In this document: piece by piece, positions 1-6,035 of the stretch
How the letters are laid out: the number at the start of each line of letters is the position of its first letter
How positions within the stretch are numbered: the first letter of the stretch is position 1
Source: JAWLCQ01 sp041687095
Lineage (GTDB): Bacteria; Planctomycetota; Phycisphaerae; SM23-33
Length of the DNA: 14,776 nucleotides
Direction of reading: 5' to 3'
Assembly: GCA_041687095.1 (NCBI GenBank)
Contig: JAWLCQ010000124.1
Coordinates: forward strand, 1-14,776
The notes under the pieces: model-generated
What the model was told of the DNA's origin: nothing
Database searches by the model: none
The model's input: the letters and a program-made list of their open reading frames with translations, nothing else
Position numbers and translations under genes: made by a program

Positions 1-1
1 C

Positions 2-238
2 GCGAACCCGGACATCGACGCCGCCATCACCAGCGGGGCGCTGACCAACGCCTTCACGCACTACCTCCGCTGGGGCATGAATGAGGGCCGCTCGGCCTCC
101 CCGTTCTTCGACGAGGCGTGGTACCGCAGCCAGTACCCCGAGGTCGCCGCCGCCATCGCCGCCGGCGCCTGCCGCGGCGGCCTGGAGCACTTCCTCCTCT
201 GGGGCCGCTCCGAGGGCCGCCTGGGCCTGCCCGCCTAG
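2..238 (+). CDS. C-terminal fragment of a protein with ~45-residue WY..YPEVAAAI..G repeats
   Basis: The reading frame is open from the window edge to a TAG at 236-238, leaving 78 residues of a protein that begins upstream. It shows one complete and one partial copy of a repeat. The partial copy runs NPDIDAAITSGALTNAFTHY-LRWGMNEGRSAS. The complete copy starts PFFDEAWYRSQYPEVAAAIA and ends GGLEHFLLWGRSEGR. The pattern (aromatic-rich start, Y/N-P-D/E-V/I-AAAI, a small loop, then H-Y/F-L-x-W/F-G-x-x-E-G-R) is a repeat I recognise from large secreted proteins and from proteins encoded near glycosyltransferases. Its biochemical role is not established to my knowledge. The protein ends six residues after the last repeat, so the repeats form its C-terminus. 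Codon use is strongly GC3-rich, like the neighbouring genes. The identity of the N-terminal part cannot be judged here. Confidence 0.75.
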   Translation, partial: ANPDIDAAITSGALTNAFTHYLRWGMNEGRSASPFFDEAWYRSQYPEVAAAIAAGACRGGLEHFLLWGRSEGRLGLPA

Positions 239-524
239 GCCACGCCGTACGCAGCGCTCACCGCCTTCCCCGGGGCGGGGGGGGCCCCCCCCCCCCCCCC
301 CCCCGCCGATGGTGGCCCCGAACCCGCCGCTGCGGCGACGTTGGCCACGTCGCGTCGGCCCCTCGGCCGAATCCCCCCGAGTTCCNNNNNNNNNNGGCGC
401 CCGGCGTCCGGGGGGGGGGGGGGCCCCCCGCCCCCCGCCGCCCCGTTGCTTTCCCCCCCCCTCCCACGCTTTTCTGCCTCGTATCCTCCGACGCGGGAGG
501 CCTAGAATAACTAACGAGGCACAC
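239..524. other. Low-complexity intergenic stretch with a 10-N assembly gap
   Basis: No gene is visible between the stop at 238 and the ATG at 525. The gap of ten Ns is at 386-395. Extreme homopolymers flank it: eight G then twenty C at 277-304, and fourteen G then six C at 410-429, followed by more C-rich sequence. Such facing G and C runs are typical of assembly or sequencing trouble in high-GC DNA, so the true length and sequence here are unreliable. An open frame that runs through the Ns into the next gene is an artefact. Any promoter for the 525-3600 operon should lie in this stretch, but I cannot identify one. Confidence 0.8.
477..519 (+). promoter_or_regulatory. Possible leader stem-loop including the Shine-Dalgarno of the KaiC-like gene
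   Basis: CCTCGT (477-482) is complementary to ACGAGG (514-519). Between them CCTCC (485-489) pairs with GGAGG (496-500). The second arm of the outer stem contains the GAGG (516-519) that sits 5 nt before the ATG at 525, so folding would partly hide the ribosome-binding site. The stems are short and could be chance in GC-rich DNA. Confidence 0.25.
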
Positions 525-2015
525 ATGGCGATATCTATACCCATCCAGAAAGCACCGACGGGGATTCCGGGCCTGGACGCGATTCTGGGCGGGGGGCTGC
601 CGCGCGGGCACGCCGTGCTGGTGCAGGGGGGGCCTGGAACGGGCAAGACCACGCTGGCCATGCAGTTCCTGCTCGATGGTGTCCGCCGGGGGGAGCGGAC
701 GCTGCTGGTGACGCTTCTCCAGAGCGAGCGGGACCTGCGGGAGACGGCCGCGTCGCACGGGTGGGACCTGGAGGGGATCGAGATCGCCGCCCTCTTCTCC
801 GCCACGCAGGAGGAGTCGGCGACGGCGAGGCAGACGCTGCTGCATCCCACCGAGGTCCAGTTGAACGAGACCATGGCGGCGATCGAGGAGGCGTTGGATC
901 GCGTCACCCCCGCGCGGGTGGTTTTCGACTCCATCGATGAGATCCGCCTGCTGGCGCAGGACCCGGGCACGTACCGCCACCGGCTCCTGAGGCTCAAGGC
1001 GATGCTGGAGGCGCGGGAGGTGACGGCCCTGCTGACGGCGGGGACGGAGGAGGACGTCGAGGCCCTCACCCTGGTGCACGGGGCGGTGCGGATGGAGAAG
1101 GTCGTCCCAAACTACGGCGCCGCCCGCCGCCGCCTCCTGATCACCAAGATGCGCGGGATGACCTTCGTCGAGGGCTACCACAACTTCCGCATCGAGACGG
1201 GGGGCATCGCGGTCTACCCGCGGCTGCTCATCTCCACGGAGCCCTCCAGGCCCGACTGGAAGCTCGTCTCCAGCGGCATTGCGGAACTCGACAGCCTGCT
1301 GGGGGGCGGGCTGGAGGAGGGCACCGCCTGCATGCTCGCCGGGCAGTCCGGGACGGGCAAGAGCACCGTCGCCGCCACCTATGCCTGTGCGGCCGCCAGG
1401 CGAGGGGACGGTGCGGCCATCTTCCTCTTCGACGAGCGGATCGACACCTACCTCAGGCGGGCGCAGGGGATGGGGGTGGACCTGGCCCCGCTCATGGAGG
1501 CGGGGCGCGTCCGCGTCCAGCAGGTGAACGTGGGGGAGATCTCGGCCGGGGAACTCGCCGACAACATGCGCCAGGCCGTCGAGCACGACGGGGCGCGGGT
1601 GGTGGTCCTCGACACGCTCACCGGGTACTTCAACAGCCTCCCCGAGGAGCCGCTCCTGATGGTGCAGATGCACGAGATGCTCGCGTACCTCGGGCAGCAC
1701 GGGGTGCTCACGCTGCTGGTGGTCACGGAGCACGGGATTACCGGGGGGGCGCCCGAGTCCATCGACGTCAGCTACCTCGCCGACGCCGTCGTGCTCCTGC
1801 GGCGGTTCGAGGCGGGGGGCATGGTGCGCCTGGCGATCTCGGTCCCGAAGAAGCGGCACGGGGACCACGAGAAGACCCTGCGGGAGTTGCAGTTGAGTTC
1901 CGAGGGCATCCGGGTAGGCCCGCCGTTGAAGGACTTCCACGGGCTGCTCTGCGGCACGCCCACGTATCGGGGGCCGCGGCAACGCCTGATGGGCCAGGAG
2001 CGCTATGTCGCGTGA
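525..2015 (+). CDS. KaiC-like double-domain RecA-fold ATPase
   Basis: A 496-residue cytoplasmic protein with two tandem KaiC/RecA domains, close to the usual ~500 residues of KaiC-like proteins. Domain 1 (about 10-235) has TGIPGLDAILGGGLPRG, Walker A GGPGTGKT at 35-42 and Walker B VVFDSIDE at 132-139. Domain 2 (about 245-480) has Walker A GQSGTGKST at 273-281 and Walker B VVVLDTLTG at 359-367. In KaiC the strand after Walker A carries paired catalytic glutamates. Here domain 2 reads FDER (one Glu kept) while domain 1 reads LLQS, so domain 1 may be catalytically weak; this is my alignment by eye. Near the C-terminus, DVSYLADAVVLL resembles the KaiC CII phosphosite region, with Ser kept and Thr replaced by Tyr. 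The ATG at 525 was chosen because GAGG lies 5 nt upstream and because the protein then begins just before the domain; upstream in-frame codons cross the N gap. The gene overlaps the next kinase gene by 11 bp. No kaiA or kaiB is present, so clock function should not be assumed. Confidence 0.92.
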   Translation: MAISIPIQKAPTGIPGLDAILGGGLPRGHAVLVQGGPGTGKTTLAMQFLLDGVRRGERTLLVTLLQSERDLRETAASHGWDLEGIEIAALFSATQEESATARQTLLHPTEVQLNETMAAIEEALDRVTPARVVFDSIDEIRLLAQDPGTYRHRLLRLKAMLEAREVTALLTAGTEEDVEALTLVHGAVRMEKVVPNYGAARRRLLITKMRGMTFVEGYHNFRIETGGIAVYPRLLISTEPSRPDWKLVSSGIAELDSLLGGGLEEGTACMLAGQSGTGKSTVAATYACAAARRGDGAAIFLFDERIDTYLRRAQGMGVDLAPLMEAGRVRVQQVNVGEISAGELADNMRQAVEHDGARVVVLDTLTGYFNSLPEEPLLMVQMHEMLAYLGQHGVLTLLVVTEHGITGGAPESIDVSYLADAVVLLRRFEAGGMVRLAISVPKKRHGDHEKTLRELQLSSEGIRVGPPLKDFHGLLCGTPTYRGPRQRLMGQERYVA

Positions 2016-3600
2016 ACTGCGAGCCCTGATCTGGATGGCGGATCCGGTCAACACCGAACTCGCCGGCCGTCTGCTCACCGACGCCCGCGTGGAGTCGCGC
2101 CCCTGCTGGAACATTGAGGACCTGGGGCACGCCACGAGCGACGGGGCCGGGGTGCTCCTGCTGGAGCAGGAGAACCTGGAGGAGGACGCGGCGGGGGCGG
2201 CCCTGTACGACCTGCTGGGCCGCCAGCCCCCCTGGTCCGACATTCCGGTGATCGTGCTGGTCCCGCAGGGGGCGCACGGCAACCTGGCGTCGGTGCTGCA
2301 GTGCTACGCGGAGTGGAACGTGACGGCGTTGGAGCGCCCGATGACGCGGGCGGCGCTGCTGTCGGTGGTTCGCACGAGCCTGCGGGCGCGGCGGCGGCAG
2401 TACGAGGTGCGGGACCTGCTGGAGGACCTCCGCACCGCCCACCGCGTCCAGCAGCACCGCGCCGAGCAGCTCGCCCGCCTGGCGTCCGAACTCACCCTCG
2501 CCGAGCAGCGCGAGCGCCTCCGCCTCGCCCACATCCTGCACGACCACCTCCAGCAGCTCCTCGTGGCGGCCAAGTTCGGCACGGAGGGCATTGCCGCCCG
2601 CGCCCGGGGCACGGAGACGGGCGAGGCGGCGATGCAGATCTGCGCCCTGCTGGACGAGTCCATCCAGACGTCGCGCTCGCTGACCGTCGAACTCTCCCCC
2701 CCCATCCTGCACGAGGAGGGCCTGGCGGCGGGGATCGAGTGGCTCGCGCGGCGGATGCGGGAGAAGCACGGCCTGCGCGTGGAGTTGCGGCTGGACCGGT
2801 CGGCCGACCCGCACCGCGAGGACGTGCGGGTGCTGCTCTTCGAGTCCGTCCGCGAGTTGCTGTTCAACGTCGTCAAGCACGCGGGCGTGCACGAGGCCTG
2901 CGTCGAGCTGTCGCGGCAGGGCCGCTCCCTCCGCATCGCCGTCCGCGACCGGGGCGCCGGGCTCGACCCCCGCTCGGTGTGGACGAGCAGCGGGTCCGAG
3001 GACGGGGGCTTTGGGCTGCTGACGATCCGCGAGCGGCTGCACCTGCTGGGGGGGGGCATGGAGGTGAGCAGCGCCCCGGGCGAGGGGACGGAGTTCACGC
3101 TCAGCGTGGTCGTCGGGGAGGCGAAGACCCCCCCGGCGGTTCCCCCCGACGTCGCCGCCGCCTCCCTCCCCCTGCGGGTGCTCCGCCACGTCCGCAGCCC
3201 GGTCACGCTCATTCGCACCCCGGCGGCCCCGATCCGCGTCCTGCTCGCCGACGACCACGTGGTGGTGCGGCAGGGCTTGTCGGCGCTGCTGGAGGCGAGC
3301 CCGGACCTTCTCGTCGTGGGCGAGGCCTCCGACGGCGTTGAGGCTGTCGACCTCGCCCGCCGCCTCCACCCCGACGTGGTCCTCATGGACTTCAGCCTGC
3401 CGGGCATGAACGGGACGGAGGCGACGCGGATCATCCACGCCGAGTTCCCCCACATCCGCATCATCGGCCTGTCCATGTACGAGGCCGACGACGTCGCCCA
3501 GGCGATGCGGCAGGCGGGGGCGGAGGACTTCGTCACCAAAAGCGCCGCCTCCGAAACCCTCCTCTCCGCCATCCGCAACACCCGCCCGAAAGCGGCGTGA
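2005..3600 (+). CDS. Hybrid sensor histidine kinase: pseudo-receiver, HisKA_3, HATPase, receiver
   Basis: A 531-residue soluble protein without membrane segments. Residues ~5-125 look like a receiver fold whose phospho-acceptor position is Glu (E54 in VLLLEQ) and whose switch Lys region reads ERP, so it is probably a pseudo-receiver. Residues ~130-172 are a charged helical linker (RARRRQYEVRDLL onward). HisKA_3 dimerisation helices follow, with the HDHLQQ motif and candidate phospho-His H179. The HATPase has N-box NVVKHA (N288), G1 DRGAGLD (315-321) and G2 GGFGLLTIRERL (from 334). The C-terminal domain (~410-525) is a full NarL-type receiver: acidic pair D416/D417, phospho-acceptor D462 in VLMDFSLPGMNG, S490 and K512. 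No LuxR-type HTH follows, so output must be phosphotransfer or protein interaction. The ATG lies inside the end of the KaiC-like gene (11-bp overlap), implying translational coupling and a shared pathway in which the KaiC-like ATPase is the likely input partner. Confidence 0.92.
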   Translation: MSRELRALIWMADPVNTELAGRLLTDARVESRPCWNIEDLGHATSDGAGVLLLEQENLEEDAAGAALYDLLGRQPPWSDIPVIVLVPQGAHGNLASVLQCYAEWNVTALERPMTRAALLSVVRTSLRARRRQYEVRDLLEDLRTAHRVQQHRAEQLARLASELTLAEQRERLRLAHILHDHLQQLLVAAKFGTEGIAARARGTETGEAAMQICALLDESIQTSRSLTVELSPPILHEEGLAAGIEWLARRMREKHGLRVELRLDRSADPHREDVRVLLFESVRELLFNVVKHAGVHEACVELSRQGRSLRIAVRDRGAGLDPRSVWTSSGSEDGGFGLLTIRERLHLLGGGMEVSSAPGEGTEFTLSVVVGEAKTPPAVPPDVAAASLPLRVLRHVRSPVTLIRTPAAPIRVLLADDHVVVRQGLSALLEASPDLLVVGEASDGVEAVDLARRLHPDVVLMDFSLPGMNGTEATRIIHAEFPHIRIIGLSMYEADDVAQAMRQAGAEDFVTKSAASETLLSAIRNTRPKAA

Positions 3601-3610
3601 GAGACGGTCT

Positions 3611-3821
3611 GTAACCGTTCATGCCTCTGCATGCGACGACCGCAGTCTGAAGAAACAGCCGGAGAGAAGGGGATTACACAGATTTCAGGATTGCGCAGAT
3701 GAGGCAGGAGGGCCATGTCCTTCTCTTCAATCCGTGCAATCCTCTAATCTGCGTAATCCCTGTCTTCGGGGCTGTTTCTTCCGTTCACGCCTTCGTCTAC
3801 TGCAAAGGCGTGAACGATTGC
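3611..3821. repeat. Long imperfect inverted repeat (~210 bp) between convergent genes
   Basis: The left arm (3611-~3710) and the reverse complement of the right arm (~3713-3821) align along nearly their whole length. Shared blocks are GTAACCGTTCATGCCTCTGC versus GCAATCGTTCACGCCTTTGC at the outside, an identical GAAGAAACAGCC, and GGGATTACACAGATT-NN-AGGATTGC versus GGGATTACGCAGATT-NN-AGGATTGC (22 of 25 matches). Many differences are transitions that still allow G-U pairs. The apex lies near the CCATG at 3713-3717. No open frame of note lies inside. It fills the gap between the kinase gene (ends 3600) and the activator gene (ends 3837). It could be a decayed mobile element, a dispersed intergenic repeat, or a two-way terminator region. 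Confidence 0.8.
3782..3816 (-). terminator. Strong hairpin downstream of the sigma-54 activator gene
   Basis: CGTTCACGCCTT (3782-3793) and AAGGCGTGAACG (3805-3816) form a perfect 12-bp stem with an 11-nt loop, starting 20 nt beyond the activator stop codon. There is no T-tract after it, so intrinsic termination is not certain. It is also part of the outer right arm of the longer inverted repeat, so the two pairings compete. Confidence 0.5.
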
Positions 3822-3836
3822 GTTTCGCCGGGTCTG

Positions 3837-5402
3837 CTACCGATACCGCCGCCAGTCGATCCCGAGCTGGCGGATCTTGTAGCGGAGGATCCGCGGGGTG
3901 GTCCCCAGGTCGCGGGCCGCCGACGCCATGTTCCCGCCCCCCCGCTTGAGGGCGTCGACGATGATGTCCCGCTGGAAGAGGTTCGTCCGCTCCTCCAGCG
4001 AGCCCACCCCCACCGTGTCGGACTCCTCGCTGGTCTGCAGCGTCGGGGGCAGGTGGTGGGCGTGGATGACCCCGTCGGTGGTGAGCAGGACCGCCCGCTC
4101 GACGCAGTTCTCCAGCTCCCGCACATTCCCGGGCCAGTGGTACGCGGTCATCATGTTGATGGCCGGGGTGGTGATGCGGCGGACGTCCTTGCCCATCTGC
4201 CGGGAGTACTTCTCGACGAAGAAGTCCGCAAGCTGCAGCAGGTCGTCCTTGCGGTCGCGGAGCGGGGGCAGGAAGATCGGGAAGACGTTGATGCGGTAGT
4301 ACAGGTCGTGGCGGAAGGTCTCGTCCTCCACCGCCTGCTCCAGGTCGCAGTTCGTCGCGCACAGGATGCGGACGTTGGCCTTGCGGGAGCGCGAGCTGCC
4401 GACCCGCTCGTACTCCTTCTCCTGCAGGACGCGGAGGAGTTTGACCTGGACGGCCGGGCTGAAGTCGCCGATCTCGTCGAGGAACAGCGTCCCGCCCTCG
4501 CTCTCCTCGATGCGGCCCTTGCGTTCCTGGATGGCCCCGGTGAAGGCGCCCTTCTCGTGCCCGAACAGCTCGCTCTCCAGGAGCGTTTCGCTGAGGGCGG
4601 CGCAGTTGACCTTGATGAACGGGCCCTTGGCGCGGGGGGAGGTGTAGTGGATGGCGTGGGCGACGAGTTCCTTGCCCGTCCCCGACTCCCCGCGGATGAG
4701 CACCGTGGTGTCGCTGGAGGCGACCTGGTGGATGGCGCGGTAGACCAGCCGCATCGCCCCCGAGTTGCCGATGATGTTCTCCGGGCGGAAGCGGTCCTCC
4801 AGCTCGTGGCGGAGGCGGGTGTTCTCCTCCTCCAGCACCTGGCGCTCGGCGGCGGCGGAGCGGCGGACCTTCACGTCCGACGCGATCATGCCCGCCGCGA
4901 TCGACAGGAACCGCACGTCCTCGTCGAGGGGGACGGAGCTGTCGAAGACGTGGTCGACGGACAGGGCCCCGAGCATCTCGTTGCCGACCCCGATGGGGAC
5001 GCAGATGTAGCTGATCTCGTCGCGGGCGAGCTTCTTGCGGCGGTAGGCGCGGTCGAGGAAGAGGGGTTCCTCGCTGATGCGGGGGACGACGGCGGGTTTG
5101 GCGGAGGCGACGACCTTGCCCGCGATGCCCTCGCCCGGGCGGTAGCGGACGGCCCGGCGCTGGGAGTCGGAGAGGTTGTGGGCGGCCTCGATGACCAGTT
5201 CGGTCCCGTCGGGCGTCAGCAGGAAGATCATGCCCCGCGACATGGCCAGCCGCTCGTGGAACAGGTCCAGCACCTCACCCAGCCGCTCCCGCTGCCGGGA
5301 GTCGGACGCGAGGATCTGGCTGGTGCGGAAGAGCACGTCCAGCTCGCGCTCGTAGCGGCGGACGGATTCGGAGACCTCGGTGATGGTTCCGTCAGGCGTC
5401 AT
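3837..5402 (-). CDS. Sigma-54-dependent transcriptional activator (GAF, AAA+, HTH), NifA-like
   Basis: A 521-residue bacterial enhancer-binding protein. Residues ~25-175 form a GAF domain (FLLTPDGTELVIEAAHNL, YRPGEGIAGKV, ICVPIGVG). A short coiled linker (VLEEENTRLRHELEDR) precedes the AAA+ domain: Walker A GESGTGKE at 238-245, sigma-54 contact loop GAFTGA at 285-290, Walker B LFLDEIGD with D309/E310, and WPGNVRELENCVERA. The C-terminus is a Fis-type helix-turn-helix (NMASAARDLGTTPRILRYKI). The GAF domain and the ENIIGNSGAM entry to the AAA+ domain resemble NifA. The linker before the HTH has no cysteine pair like that of oxygen-sensitive NifA, so I give no symbol. The ATG at 5402 was chosen over the in-frame GTG at 5432 because AGGAG (5411-5415) lies 8 nt before the ATG. 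The gene is divergent from the TorF-like gene, which has a sigma-54 promoter, making that gene its probable target. Confidence 0.93.
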   Translation of the reverse strand: MTPDGTITEVSESVRRYERELDVLFRTSQILASDSRQRERLGEVLDLFHERLAMSRGMIFLLTPDGTELVIEAAHNLSDSQRRAVRYRPGEGIAGKVVASAKPAVVPRISEEPLFLDRAYRRKKLARDEISYICVPIGVGNEMLGALSVDHVFDSSVPLDEDVRFLSIAAGMIASDVKVRRSAAAERQVLEEENTRLRHELEDRFRPENIIGNSGAMRLVYRAIHQVASSDTTVLIRGESGTGKELVAHAIHYTSPRAKGPFIKVNCAALSETLLESELFGHEKGAFTGAIQERKGRIEESEGGTLFLDEIGDFSPAVQVKLLRVLQEKEYERVGSSRSRKANVRILCATNCDLEQAVEDETFRHDLYYRINVFPIFLPPLRDRKDDLLQLADFFVEKYSRQMGKDVRRITTPAINMMTAYHWPGNVRELENCVERAVLLTTDGVIHAHHLPPTLQTSEESDTVGVGSLEERTNLFQRDIIVDALKRGGGNMASAARDLGTTPRILRYKIRQLGIDWRRYR

Positions 5403-5611
5403 CGGGAGCACTCCTGCGAGGCGATTCGGCACGCGGGCTGGGGATCACGAGCGCGACGGCGGGAGGGTGAGCCCTGCTCCGCTGTCCCGTGCACGGTCCC
5501 TGTGTTCTCTGCGTCGGCCTGCGATTGCGAAAAACGCCTCCAAAGCATGTCCCGGCGAACCCCGCGACCGCGGAGGAGCCTCAGCGCCACCGCGACCACG
5601 GGTGCGCCCGC

Positions 5612-5640
5612 ATTGTATGCCCTGGGGAATGAAGCGACAA
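5612..5640 (-). promoter_or_regulatory. Candidate sigma-70-type promoter for the activator gene
   Basis: On the minus strand TTGTCG (5640-5635) is followed, after exactly 17 nt, by TACAAT (5617-5612), one mismatch from the TATAAT consensus. It lies in the most AT-rich part of the intergenic region and would give a leader of about 200 nt before the ATG at 5402. This is seen by eye only. Confidence 0.4.
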
Positions 5641-5736
5641 GATTGTTTTTCATTTTCTGCGAACGCCATTTTTGTCACCACAACATCCGGACGCCCCCCT
5701 ACCCATCCAGGGCCATCCCCCCATTGGAGCGACAAT

Positions 5737-5766
5737 CTCGCGCCCGCGGCCGCGGGGGTTCGCGAG
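5737..5766. promoter_or_regulatory. GC palindrome, possible enhancer/operator
   Basis: CCCGCGGCCGCGGG (5743-5756) is a perfect 14-bp palindrome. Outer arms CTCGCG (5737-5742) and CGCGAG (5761-5766) extend the dyad, with a 4-nt bulge on the right. It lies about 185 bp upstream of the -24 element, within the range where enhancer-binding proteins act. In such GC-rich DNA palindromes of C and G are easier to get by chance. Confidence 0.3.
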
Positions 5767-5839
5767 GCGGGAGGCCTTGCCACCGCCGCGGGGCCGGCGG
5801 GTGGACGTTCGCCTCAAGCCGTGGCCGTAGCGTCGGTTA

Positions 5840-5879
5840 GTCGCGACCGCCGCCCTCCCCGCCTTGCGGCAGGGGGCGG
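5840..5879. promoter_or_regulatory. Dyad plus hairpin upstream of the sigma-54 promoter
   Basis: GTCGCGAC (5840-5847) is a perfect 8-bp palindrome. It is followed directly by a stem-loop with CCGCCC (5850-5855) pairing with GGGCGG (5874-5879) and an inner GCC/GGC pair. The dyad is about 100 bp upstream of the -24 box, the usual position for an activator site, but no known consensus is matched. Confidence 0.25.
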
Positions 5880-5949
5880 GACGAACCCAGCAGATCCGGT
5901 TCCCCCGGCCCTGCGAATCGTGCCCGGCGGCTCAAGCGAACGGCGCCGG

Positions 5950-5965
5950 TGGCACGATGGTTGCT
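5950..5965 (+). promoter_or_regulatory. Sigma-54 (-24/-12) promoter of the TorF-like gene
   Basis: TGGCACG-ATGG-TTGCT matches the sigma-54 consensus TGGCACG-N4-TTGCW at every specified base, with the invariant GG (5951-5952) and GC (5963-5964) separated by exactly 10 nt. Transcription would start near 5976, giving a ~60-nt leader to the ATG at 6036. A gene for a sigma-54-dependent activator lies divergently upstream, strengthening the call. Confidence 0.88.
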
Positions 5966-6035
5966 TAGGGGGAGCAGGCGGGCCTGGATGTACAGATCCG
6001 CGTCATTGCCGTACCTCGGAAAGGAGAGAGGCGAA

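Larger units (their letters stand above)
5403..6035. other. Divergent intergenic regulatory region, 633 bp
   Basis: I see no convincing gene; the short open frames lack ribosome-binding sites and recognisable protein character. The activator side (about 5605-5690) is unusually AT-rich for this window and holds a candidate sigma-70 promoter. The middle has several GC palindromes, including a 10-bp one, CCGTGCACGG, at 5487-5496. The right side carries the sigma-54 promoter. Enhancer sites for the activator are expected here; no TGT-N10-ACA NifA-type site was found in 5700-5950. Confidence 0.7.

Noticed and set aside
81..524. Upstream extension of the KaiC-like frame through the N gap
   Set aside because: It crosses unknown bases and homopolymers, overlaps the end of the repeat protein in another frame, and translates to Pro/Arg-rich low complexity. 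The ATG at 525 has a ribosome-binding site and starts just before the domain.
525..2015. True circadian KaiC
   Set aside because: No kaiA or kaiB is nearby, the catalytic and phosphorylation residues differ, and KaiC-like proteins outside cyanobacteria often have no known clock role.
3837..5402. Naming the activator nifA and inferring nitrogen fixation
   Set aside because: No nif genes are in the window, the DNA-binding helix differs from NifA, no TGT-N10-ACA sites were found upstream of the promoter, and the cysteine pair of oxygen-sensitive NifA is absent.
5403..5432. GTG start at 5432 for the sigma-54 activator
   Set aside because: It is in frame but lacks a clear ribosome-binding site, while AGGAG sits 8 nt before the ATG at 5402.
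3699..5840. Long plus-strand open frame opposite the sigma-54 activator
   Set aside because: It is the antisense shadow of the activator, Asp/Gly/Val/Ala-rich, with no start signal, and it spans the inverted repeat.
5949..6035. Earlier ATG for the TorF-like protein at 5949
   Set aside because: It lies within the sigma-54 promoter, upstream of the expected transcription start, and would bury the signal peptide behind 29 extra residues; the ATG at 6036 has an AAGGAG.
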